Shown here one piece after another: positions 18,208-25,353 of a stretch of DNA of 49,730 nt. Origin of the DNA: Candidatus Eiseniibacteriota bacterium (GTDB lineage: Bacteria; Eisenbacteria; RBG-16-71-46; JACRLI01); NCBI GenBank assembly GCA_025351485.1, contig JANXVU010000087.1:1-49730 (forward strand), in the 5' to 3' direction. Position 1 is the stretch's first letter, and each line of letters starts with the position of its first letter. The notes beneath the pieces are model-generated. The model was not told the origin of the DNA, made no database searches, and was given only the letters and a program-made list of their open reading frames with translations. The translations under genes were made by a program, and so were the position numbers.

Positions 18208-19052
18208 GCGGATTCGGAGGCAGGAAGAAACTCGGGACCGGCGACCTGCTCGCCTATGCGATCCTGGTCACGTTCGCGGTGGCGGCCGTCTACCCGGTGC
18301 TCCAGATCTTCAGCATCTCGCTGCGGCCGGGCGATCGGCTTTACTCCACGTCGCTCGCGATCATCCCGCAGGACGCCACGTTCAAGGCCTATCACACCAT
18401 CCTGTTCGACCGGCCGTTCGGATTGTGGCTTCGCAACAGCCTGCTGCTTTCGGCTTCGGTCACGCTGGTGAGCATCGCGCTGGCCTCCACCGCGGGCTAT
18501 GCATTCTCGCGCTACCGGTTCCGGGGACACCGGGAGGGGATGTATTCGTTCCTGATGACCCAGATGTTTCCGGCGACCATGCTGCTGCTGCCGCTGTACG
18601 TGCTGTTCCGCCAGCTGCAGCTGCTGGATTCGTTCATCGGCCTGGGAGTGGCCTACGTGGCCACTTCGCTGCCATTCTGCGTGTGGACCATGAAGGGCTA
18701 CTACGACACCCTGCCGCGGGACCTGGAGGAGGCGGCGCTCCTGGACGGGATGAACCCGTGGGGGGCGTTCATGGTGGTGGTGCTGCCGCTGGCGGCGCCC
18801 GCGCTGGCCATCACGGCCCTGTTTTCGTTCATGGCCAGCTGGTCGGAGTTCATCGTGGCCCGGGTGATCCTGAGCCGGCCCAACCTGTTCACCCTGCCCC
18901 TTGGACTGGCCAGCCTGGCCGGGACCTTCCAGACCGAATGGGCCAACTATGCGGCCGGCAGCCTGTTAGTGTGCCTGCCCGTGGTGGTGCTGTTCATCGC
19001 TTTGAACCGGCTGCTGATTTCCGGGCTCACCCTGGGTGGGGTCAAGGGGTAA
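18204..19052 (+). CDS. malG: Maltodextrin-type ABC transporter permease (MalG-like)
   Basis: The 282-residue protein starts at the ATG overlapping the malF stop. It has six predicted helices and the EAA loop (LEEAALLDGMNPWGAFMVVV), and ends with the usual GLTLGGVKG tail. It pairs with MalF to form the channel. No MalK/MsmX-type ATPase gene occurs in the window, so the energising subunit must be encoded elsewhere and may be shared. Last gene of the alpha-glucan unit. No clear hairpin terminator follows; the next promoter begins 22 bases later. Confidence 0.9.
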   Translation: MSGFGGRKKLGTGDLLAYAILVTFAVAAVYPVLQIFSISLRPGDRLYSTSLAIIPQDATFKAYHTILFDRPFGLWLRNSLLLSASVTLVSIALASTAGYAFSRYRFRGHREGMYSFLMTQMFPATMLLLPLYVLFRQLQLLDSFIGLGVAYVATSLPFCVWTMKGYYDTLPRDLEEAALLDGMNPWGAFMVVVLPLAAPALAITALFSFMASWSEFIVARVILSRPNLFTLPLGLASLAGTFQTEWANYAAGSLLVCLPVVVLFIALNRLLISGLTLGGVKG

Positions 19053-19073
19053 GGCGCTGACTTATGTTCTTAC

Positions 19074-19102
19074 TTGACATTTAGTTAGCTGACGCGTAGT
19101 AT
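19074..19102 (+). promoter_or_regulatory. Sigma70-type promoter for the CBM9/starch-binding-like secreted protein
   Basis: TTGACA at 19074-19079 and TAGTAT at 19097-19102 are 17 bases apart. The spacer contains an imperfect palindrome (GTTAGCTGAC, 19084-19093) that could be an operator. The expected transcript start is near 19109, which argues against the ATG at 19107 as a translation start. Confidence 0.68.
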
Positions 19103-19202
19103 CATTATGGTCATGGCCGAACGGAAGCTCTTCCCAAACATCACGCGCCACAACCCAACGGGCCGGCCACGTCCCGCGCGGCGCATGCGAGGTACAGTTC
19201 CG

Positions 19203-21323
19203 ATGAAACGTCTATCGATCGTCTCGTTTGCGTGTTCGCTCGTCCTGCTGCTGGCCCTGGCGCCGCGCCCGTCGCACGCGATTCCCTACAACCACGTGAA
19301 CGCCGACGGGATCTGGGGAGTGGGGGAATGGGACGTCTCGGCGGAGCGCCGGTGCGTCAACACCACCACGCCGTACGGTGCCAACGATGGAAACGTCCAG
19401 TCCATCCTGGTGACGTGGGACCACGACAGCCTCTACATCGGCGTCGAAGGCAACACCTGGAACAACGCCGAGCTGATCTACATCGACTCCGACGGCATCA
19501 CCTCCGCGCCTTACAACAAGGACTTCTTCAAGGGCTTCACCACTCCGGGCTGGAACCCTGACTTCGTCTTCGGCGCGTACAACATGCAGTACGGGGACGT
19601 GATCGGGGGTAACCCGCAGTTCCGCAAGATCAACGCCGACAGTTCGACCAGCGTGTTTGCCAGCGTGCGCTACGGCGTGAAGGACAAGAACTCCGATGGC
19701 GGGCACCTGACGGGGCTGGTGGAAATAGCCATTCCCTGGTCGGTACTGGGCGTGCACCCGGGCGGCCGCATCAAGGTGGCGGCCGGAACCGGGTTTGCCA
19801 GCGTGAAGACCCCGCACGTGGATCCTGCGGGTGGCCTGGGAGGCGAATCGGGTGATGAGCTCTGCGGCACCGACCAGGTGGGCGGGACCGATGCGATTTC
19901 GTCCACCCTGGACACCCCGGCGAGCGTCAACTACGACCTGAACCTGGACGGCGTCCCCGACTCCTACCTGGACAGCACGCCGCCGTTCGTGCTCTCCGCC
20001 TCGTCCAATTCGCCCGCGCCAAACTACACCGGCGCGCACAACCAGGTGCTGGTGTCCTTCAGCGAGATCGTCAAGAAGGCGACCGTGGAGGTGCCCTCGA
20101 ACTACACCCTGCAGCACGCTCTTGGATTCGCGGTTCCCGCCACGGCGGTCCGCCAGGCGGACAGCTCCACGGTGCTGCTTACGTTTGTCTCCCCGATCAC
20201 CCTGGGATTCACCAACAAGTTGACCGTCACCGGCGTACAGGACCGGGCCGGCAACACGATCCTGGCCAACGGGACCGCCAACGTCGGCTGCTTCTGCATC
20301 CGGCGGCTGGTGCTCCGGGCCAACATGTCGCTGCACCTGCGCACCGATTCACCGGCCGACTCGTTCGTGGTGATCGGCAACACCTTGCCGCTGGACTTCT
20401 CCAACGTGTGCAAGATCAAGCTGAACGACAGCGGAACGAACGGCGATGCGACGGCCGGCGACAGCATCTGGAGCACCACCATCGACTTCTCGCGCTCGCA
20501 GGTGTGCGGCGCGGGCCCCGACACCACCACGCTGGAATACGAGTTCAACCACCGCTGCTCCGAGTACGAGGGCCTGCACCACGTGTTCGCGATGACCTGC
20601 GGGAACGCGGTCGACACGTTGAACACTTTCTGGAAGGACATCTCCCCGGCCGACTACACCACGCATGCCATCGACGTGGTGTTCAAGGTGGACGCCTACA
20701 CCGAGCCGGGCCAGCGGATCTCGATCGACGGGTCCCAGCAGCCGCTGAGCTGGAGCTCCCCGTCGCCGACCCACCTGCGCAACGACGGGGTGGCCCCGGA
20801 TTCTTCGGCCAACGACAAGCGCTGGAGCGGCAAGTACCGCTTCCCGAAGGGCACGCTCAGGAACGTGGACTTCAAGTACCTGATCGACGACACCACCTAT
20901 GAGTGTGGCGGCAATCGCAACGTGGTGCTCAATGACGCCCTGTTCGACACCACCGGCAGCGTCCTGGGGCCCCTGGTGATCACTCCGGTCGGCATCTTCG
21001 GGCAGAACTGCGCCACCGCCACAGGGGTCGGCCGGCCTCCGGTCATGGCGCCGCGGCTGTTCCCGAATCGCCCGAACCCGTTCGGGCGGAGCACCGAGAT
21101 CGGTTTCCGGGCGCCCGTCTCCGCGGACGTAGACGTGTCGATCTACGACATGTCGGGCAGGCACCTGCGCACCCTGATGAAGGGGCGGGTTGCCGCCGGC
21201 GAGCAGCGGGTCACCTGGGATGGCCGGGACAACAGCGGCCGGAGGCTCCCGAGCGGAGTCTATTTCTACCAGCTGACCTCGGGCGGGTTCAGTGAGCAGC
21301 GCCGCATGTTGCTGGTGCATTAG
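19203..21323 (+). CDS. Secreted multi-domain protein: CBM9-like, Ig-like, two starch-binding-like modules, FlgD-like C-terminus
   Basis: I chose ATG 19203 because CGAGGT ends nine bases upstream, a signal peptide follows directly (LSIVSFACSLVLLLALAP), and the more upstream ATG (19107) sits on the predicted transcript start. The product is about 706 residues. Residues 22-230 are CBM9-like, opening VNADGIWGVGEW and closing LVEIAIPWSVLG. About 250-360 is an SbsA-type Ig domain (VLVSFSEIVKKATVEVPSNY). About 362-470 and 485-600 resemble CBM20-type sandwiches (IGNTLPLDF; ISIDGSQQPLSW, KYRFPKGTL). The end is a FlgD-like module (NRPNPFGRSTEIGF to VTWDGRDNSGRRLPSG). No catalytic residues are recognised. 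It is probably a surface carbohydrate-binding protein exported by a type IX-like route. Several cysteine pairs suggest disulfides. Confidence 0.7.
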   Translation: MKRLSIVSFACSLVLLLALAPRPSHAIPYNHVNADGIWGVGEWDVSAERRCVNTTTPYGANDGNVQSILVTWDHDSLYIGVEGNTWNNAELIYIDSDGITSAPYNKDFFKGFTTPGWNPDFVFGAYNMQYGDVIGGNPQFRKINADSSTSVFASVRYGVKDKNSDGGHLTGLVEIAIPWSVLGVHPGGRIKVAAGTGFASVKTPHVDPAGGLGGESGDELCGTDQVGGTDAISSTLDTPASVNYDLNLDGVPDSYLDSTPPFVLSASSNSPAPNYTGAHNQVLVSFSEIVKKATVEVPSNYTLQHALGFAVPATAVRQADSSTVLLTFVSPITLGFTNKLTVTGVQDRAGNTILANGTANVGCFCIRRLVLRANMSLHLRTDSPADSFVVIGNTLPLDFSNVCKIKLNDSGTNGDATAGDSIWSTTIDFSRSQVCGAGPDTTTLEYEFNHRCSEYEGLHHVFAMTCGNAVDTLNTFWKDISPADYTTHAIDVVFKVDAYTEPGQRISIDGSQQPLSWSSPSPTHLRNDGVAPDSSANDKRWSGKYRFPKGTLRNVDFKYLIDDTTYECGGNRNVVLNDALFDTTGSVLGPLVITPVGIFGQNCATATGVGRPPVMAPRLFPNRPNPFGRSTEIGFRAPVSADVDVSIYDMSGRHLRTLMKGRVAAGEQRVTWDGRDNSGRRLPSGVYFYQLTSGGFSEQRRMLLVH

Positions 21324-21326
21324 GAC

Positions 21327-21354
21327 TTGACAGGTTATAAGAACCAGTTAGAAT
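21327..21354 (+). promoter_or_regulatory. Sigma70-type promoter for the 21456 gene
   Basis: TTGACA at 21327-21332 and TAGAAT at 21349-21354 are 16 bases apart, just after the previous stop. The -10 region with flanks (TTAGAATTATTT) is identical to that at 2658-2669. A small GGTT-ATAAG-AACC inverted repeat lies in the spacer. Confidence 0.72.
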
Positions 21355-21395
21355 TATTTGGAAGTTTGGGCCGCAGCATACATCAAGAGGGGCGC

Positions 21396-21423
21396 CCCGC
21401 CGGGGCCGGACGATCCCGGCGGG
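21396..21423 (+). promoter_or_regulatory. Stable hairpin in the 5' leader of the 21456 gene
   Basis: Perfect 9-bp arms CCCGCCGGG (21396-21404) and CCCGGCGGG (21415-21423) enclose a 10-base loop. No run of T follows, so it is not a standard terminator. It may protect the messenger or modulate translation; the ribosome-binding site GAGGAG is about 18 bases downstream. Confidence 0.45.
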
Positions 21424-21455
21424 ACCCCGTTCGCATCCACGAGGAGAGTCCTGAA

Positions 21456-22367
21456 ATGAAAAAGGCTATCGTTCTTTCAGTGTGCGCGCTGGCGTTTGCG
21501 GCGCGGGCTTACGCGGGAGTCTGCATTCCGCCGGTCGTGGTGGACGGCAACCTGGACGCCACCTACGGGCCGTCCGTGTCCACCCAGACCACCCAGACCC
21601 AGTTCGGCGACAACGGCCTCGGCCAGCAGGACTACGCCAACGGCTCGGAACTCGACGGCGCCTACGGCGTGGTCTACTGCAGCACCCTTTACCTGTTCAT
21701 CGCGGGCAACCTGGAGTCGAACTTCAACAAGCTCGAGATCTTCTTTGACACCCAGGCGGGCGGCCAGAACCAGCTCCGCGGCGACAACGCCAACGTGGAC
21801 TTCAACGGCCTCAACCGCATGGGCGCGGATCCGACCGGCCCGGGCCTGAAGTTCGACCCCGGCTTCGAGGCGGACTACTACCTCACCTGCGGCGGCGGCG
21901 GCGGCCCTTACAACCTGTACTGCAATTACGCCACCCTGCCCACGGGCGGCGCCGGCTCGGGCAACTACCTGGGCGCGGCCTCGGCCGGGAACGGCACTCT
22001 GTCGGGCGGGACCAACCCCGACGGGATCCAGATGACCATCATCAACAGCAACACCGGTGGCGTGAGCGGCGGATGTTCGGCGTCTTCGGGTGCGGGCGTG
22101 CTCAACGGCATCGAAGTCGCGATTCCGCTGTCGGCCCTCGGCAACCCGACCGGCTGCTTCACTGTTTGTGCATTCGTCAACGGCGGTGGCCACGACTACG
22201 TCTCGAACCAGGTGCTGGGACCGCTCGTTCCGGGCACGTGCAACCTGGGCGAGCCGCGCGTGGTGGACTTCGGCCAGCAGCCGGGCAACCAGTACTTCTC
22301 GATCTGCCCGCAGACCACGCCGGCCAAGGCCGCCACGTGGGGCACGCTGCGCCGTTCGTACCGCTAG
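21456..22367 (+). CDS. Secreted CBM9-like protein of unknown function
   Basis: The 303-residue protein starts at ATG 21456 with GAGGAG nine bases upstream and a signal peptide (KAIVLSVCALAFAARAYA). VVVDGNLDATYGP opens a CBM9-like fold; the stretch LYLFIAGNLESNFNKLEIFF, followed by FNGLNRMGAD, is recognisable from extracellular proteins of environmental bacteria that often carry sorting tails. Here no PEP-CTERM or FlgD-like tail is present; the protein ends WGTLRRSYR. Six cysteines in the mature part suggest disulfides. It is a single-gene unit with its own promoter and a strong terminator. Function is unknown; carbohydrate binding is only implied by the fold. Confidence 0.72.
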   Translation: MKKAIVLSVCALAFAARAYAGVCIPPVVVDGNLDATYGPSVSTQTTQTQFGDNGLGQQDYANGSELDGAYGVVYCSTLYLFIAGNLESNFNKLEIFFDTQAGGQNQLRGDNANVDFNGLNRMGADPTGPGLKFDPGFEADYYLTCGGGGGPYNLYCNYATLPTGGAGSGNYLGAASAGNGTLSGGTNPDGIQMTIINSNTGGVSGGCSASSGAGVLNGIEVAIPLSALGNPTGCFTVCAFVNGGGHDYVSNQVLGPLVPGTCNLGEPRVVDFGQQPGNQYFSICPQTTPAKAATWGTLRRSYR

Positions 22368-22393
22368 AAAAGTTTGCAAACTAGGTGAAAGGG

Positions 22394-22423
22394 GCGGGTC
22401 CTCCGAAAGGGGGGCCCGCTTTC
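22394..22423 (+). terminator. Rho-independent terminator after the 21456 gene
   Basis: An 11-bp stem with two G-T pairs (GCGGGTCCTCC / GGGGGGCCCGC) and a GAAA tetraloop is followed by TTTCT. It lies 26 bases after the stop and reads on the plus strand. Confidence 0.8.
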
Positions 22424-22485
22424 TAGTCCCTGCCCCGCGTTTCCGCCGGCTCCACTCGCCCCGCCGCATCTGGTAAAGTGACCCC

Positions 22486-23193
22486 ATGAGCCTCGACGAG
22501 CAGCACGTGACCGACCCCGCGGAAGTTTCCCGCCTGTTCAACCGCATCGCTTCGCGCTACGACCTGATGAACCGCATGATGAGCCTGGGCCAGGACATGG
22601 CCTGGCGCGCTTCGCTGGTGCGCGCCGTGGCCGACCGGCCTGGCCCGCTGCTCGATCTGTGCACCGGCACCGGGGACGTGGCGCTGGAGCTCAAGCGGGC
22701 CGATCGGTCGCGCGTCGTGATCGGCGCGGACGCCAGCCTGGGGATGATGCGCGCGGGCCGGCACAAGGACCCCCGCCGGACGCTGGGTGGATGGGTACAG
22801 GCCGACGCGGTCGCGCTTCCTGTCCGTGCCGGTTCGCTGGGCGCAGTGACGGTGGCCTTCGGAGTGCGCAACGTGGCGCGTCTGGATGACCTGCTCGCGG
22901 AGTTGCTGCGAGCCCTTCGTCCCGGCGGACGGCTTGCGGTACTCGAAATCTTTTCGCCTCGCAGCGACCTCCTGGGAGCGGGGTACGACCTCTACCTGCG
23001 TCGCGTGATCCCCGCCATGGGCACGCTGGTGGGAGGGGACGGACCCGCCTATCGGCACCTGGCCGCTTCGGTCAAGGCCTTCGGGCGGCCGGAGGCGCTG
23101 GAAGGGCGAATGGCCCGGGCCGGATTCACCCGGGTGCGGTCCCGCTCCATGAATCTGGGCACCATCGGACTGGTGCAGGGGGATCGGCCGTGA
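22486..23193 (+). CDS. menG: UbiE/MenG-family demethylmenaquinone (or ubiquinone) methyltransferase
   Basis: The 235-residue protein would C-methylate demethylmenaquinone with S-adenosylmethionine, the last step of menaquinone synthesis. The UbiE signature is clear: VSRLFNRIASRYDLMNRMMS at the N-terminus, the SAM-binding LLDLCTGTGDVALEL, FGVRNVARLDD, and LRPGGRLAVLEIFSP. The length is normal for the family. It overlaps the peptidase gene downstream by four bases, although no functional link is obvious. Menaquinone rather than ubiquinone is inferred from the likely lineage. Confidence 0.9.
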   Translation: MSLDEQHVTDPAEVSRLFNRIASRYDLMNRMMSLGQDMAWRASLVRAVADRPGPLLDLCTGTGDVALELKRADRSRVVIGADASLGMMRAGRHKDPRRTLGGWVQADAVALPVRAGSLGAVTVAFGVRNVARLDDLLAELLRALRPGGRLAVLEIFSPRSDLLGAGYDLYLRRVIPAMGTLVGGDGPAYRHLAASVKAFGRPEALEGRMARAGFTRVRSRSMNLGTIGLVQGDRP

Positions 23194-25022
23194 GGGGGAG
23201 CTGGGGGCTTGCAGGCGCCGGAGTCCATGGCATCGCCCGGCATTCCGGCGCCGCTCTTCTCGCCGGCTTTGCGCTGATCGCCGCCCTGGCCCTGGCGACC
23301 GGGACGGCGCGGGCCCAGGCCCTGCGCGTCTCCGATGGCCCGCTCTTCACGCCGCGCGACGAAGCAGAGATGGAGCAGCGGCTCCACGACGACATCGATT
23401 CGCTCACCTTCGACCACGTGCGCGGCGTTTACCGTTCGCGCCACGGGCGGCGGGTGGACACGTTCCTGGATGCGCTGCCGTTTCTGGAGCGGCGGTTGTC
23501 GGGACAGGTCCTGCACACCACGTCGTTTTTCGGATTCAGAGTTCGTTCCAGGGATGTCGAGCGAAACTGCTTCTATGCGCGGATCTCGGACACTCTGAGC
23601 CTGGGGCTCTGCAACGTGCGGGCCAACCGGCCTGCCGGATTCACCACCCCGGGACGTCCCATCGTGATTCTCTGCAGCCACTACGATTCCGACGGGCGGC
23701 TGACGGGGCCGAACTGGCACTTCGAGAGCGATCCTGCCCCGGGGGCTGACGACGCGGCCTCGGGATGTGCCGCAGTCCTGGAGCTGATGGACCAGGCGAC
23801 GGGATTGGATCTGCCGTTCGTCCTGGAAGGCCGGCTCTTTGGCGGGGAGGAATTTGGTCTCCTCGGCAGCCAGCACGAGGCGGACGCGGCGCGTGCCCGG
23901 GGCGACAGCATCCTGGCGGTGATCAACTTCGACCAGTTGGCCTATGCGCCGAGGCTGGATTCGCTGTTCGTCGTCACCAGCGAGGCTTCCGCATGGCTGG
24001 CCGACTCGTTGGTCCGGGTCTCAAGGCGGGCATGGAGCGGGGGCCCGCCACTCATCGCCGTGGTGCAGAAGGACCTCGTGGAAAACAGCGACCACGTGCC
24101 TTATCTGCAGAAGGGGTATCCGGGTGTCATGCTGGTGGAGGCGCCGCAGCCTTTGGACTACAACAAGACCACGGAAACCGTGGCGGACACGCTGGGGAAC
24201 TTGCGGATGTCGGCCATACGCCGGGCCGTGGAACTCATCAGCCGCTGGCTGAGGGAGCTCTCCCGCCCGGTGATCGCAGCCGACCCGGCGCCCGAGGGTT
24301 TCACCGAAGCCTGCGGACGTGCGCCGATCCAGACGCGGATTAAGCCCGTCGGGGATACCCTCTTCCTGCCTCCCGTCGGCGCACGGGTGATCGCGGGAAG
24401 CGGGCTCTACGGCAACTGGAAGATAGTGGACCGGATGAATGCCGGAGCTCACTCGGATTCTCGCGCCTGTGTCGGCGGGACGCCGTCGCGGCTTCCCGAA
24501 GAGGGACGCCGCCTGGGAGTCATTTCCGGCGAACTCGAGCCGGGACTCGGATCCAGGCTTTCCATCGATTCCAGGCGCGCGTACCCGGTCCTGCCAGGGG
24601 ATTTCGGGCTGCGCTACGCGTCCACGCGGTGGCAATGGCATCCCGGCAATCTGGTTTCGCAAGGAGACGTGGAGCAGGGTGGAGTCCAGGAGCTCGTGGA
24701 GATCCGAGGGCCCTCCGGGGCCCCCTGGGACCTGGGAGTGACCCGAAACCCCTTCTATCTTGCCCGCGGGCAGTCCGGCCCCGTGGTCCGGCTCAACCTT
24801 CCGTTATTGACACCGGTGGCCTGCGAAGTGTTCAGCCCATCGGGGCGGCTGCTTCTTCGCAGAACCCAAATCGTCCGGGAATCCCTCGAAAAGACGGTCG
24901 GGTATGGGATCCCTCTGGCCGGTTCCGGGGAGTCATGGGTGTTCGCCTCCGGCGTCTATTTCTATCGCCTCACCCTCGAGGACGGCCGCACCAGCCACGG
25001 CCGCTTCATGCTGCTGAAATGA
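23190..25022 (+). CDS. Secreted M28-like peptidase with atypical metal site and FlgD-like C-terminus
   Basis: The start is the GTG at 23190 overlapping the menG stop. The 610-residue protein has a long signal region (LLAGFALIAALALATGTARA). Residues about 155-360 match zinc aminopeptidases of family M28: SHYDSDG with His164, PGADDAASG with Asp187, GGEEFGLLGS with Glu220/Glu221 and NFDQLAY with Asp248. The fifth ligand, normally His in a YHTxxDT-like motif, is replaced by Asn325 in DYNKTTETVADT. The site may therefore bind one zinc or be inactive. The region 380-530 is not recognised. The last 80 residues are a FlgD-like module ending ASGVYFYRLTLEDG, implying surface sorting. It is followed after 7 bases by a small membrane protein gene. 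Confidence 0.78.
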   Translation: MRGSWGLAGAGVHGIARHSGAALLAGFALIAALALATGTARAQALRVSDGPLFTPRDEAEMEQRLHDDIDSLTFDHVRGVYRSRHGRRVDTFLDALPFLERRLSGQVLHTTSFFGFRVRSRDVERNCFYARISDTLSLGLCNVRANRPAGFTTPGRPIVILCSHYDSDGRLTGPNWHFESDPAPGADDAASGCAAVLELMDQATGLDLPFVLEGRLFGGEEFGLLGSQHEADAARARGDSILAVINFDQLAYAPRLDSLFVVTSEASAWLADSLVRVSRRAWSGGPPLIAVVQKDLVENSDHVPYLQKGYPGVMLVEAPQPLDYNKTTETVADTLGNLRMSAIRRAVELISRWLRELSRPVIAADPAPEGFTEACGRAPIQTRIKPVGDTLFLPPVGARVIAGSGLYGNWKIVDRMNAGAHSDSRACVGGTPSRLPEEGRRLGVISGELEPGLGSRLSIDSRRAYPVLPGDFGLRYASTRWQWHPGNLVSQGDVEQGGVQELVEIRGPSGAPWDLGVTRNPFYLARGQSGPVVRLNLPLLTPVACEVFSPSGRLLLRRTQIVRESLEKTVGYGIPLAGSGESWVFASGVYFYRLTLEDGRTSHGRFMLLK

Positions 25023-25029
25023 GGCGGCC

Positions 25030-25296
25030 GTGACCGGCTCCCGACCCGAGGGAGGGGCGGGTGCCGAGGAGCGCGCGTGGGCCTGGGTGTGGATGCTGGT
25101 CAACGCCGCGGTGGTGGCCGCCCTGGCCGCGCTGATCCCGTTCTACCGGAATGCGATCCGGCAGTATTCCGCGCAGATTCCGCCGTCGCGCTCGTGGCTT
25201 TTCTACATCGTCGTGGCGCTGGCGATGGGAAATGCAATCCGCCGCATCATTCTGCAATGGAAGCACTTTCATCGCGGCGACACCGACAGCACTTAG
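25030..25296 (+). CDS. Small two-helix membrane protein, unknown function
   Basis: The 88-residue product starts at GTG 25030 with GAGG upstream. It has two predicted membrane helices (AWVWMLVNAAVVAALAALIP and SWLFYIVVALAMGNAI) and a basic tail (RRIILQWKHFHRG). I recognise no family. It sits between the peptidase and the diguanylate cyclase, 7 and 57 bases away, so it may be co-transcribed with them. Confidence 0.55.
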   Translation: MTGSRPEGGAGAEERAWAWVWMLVNAAVVAALAALIPFYRNAIRQYSAQIPPSRSWLFYIVVALAMGNAIRRIILQWKHFHRGDTDST

Positions 25297-25353
25297 CGCG
25301 GCACGGCACGTGCTTTTCCTTCTGGGTCTGAAGCTCCTCCAGGAAGGGAACGC

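Noticed and set aside
7061-19052. SusC/SusD-type starch uptake genes
   Set aside because: No TonB box, plug domain or SusD-like TPR lipoprotein could be recognised in any of the secreted proteins here.
22371-22382. Perfect palindrome AGTTTGCAAACT just after the stop of the 21456 gene
   Set aside because: It resembles a small operator, but no gene start or promoter lies near it and no second copy was found; the real terminator is 12 bases further.
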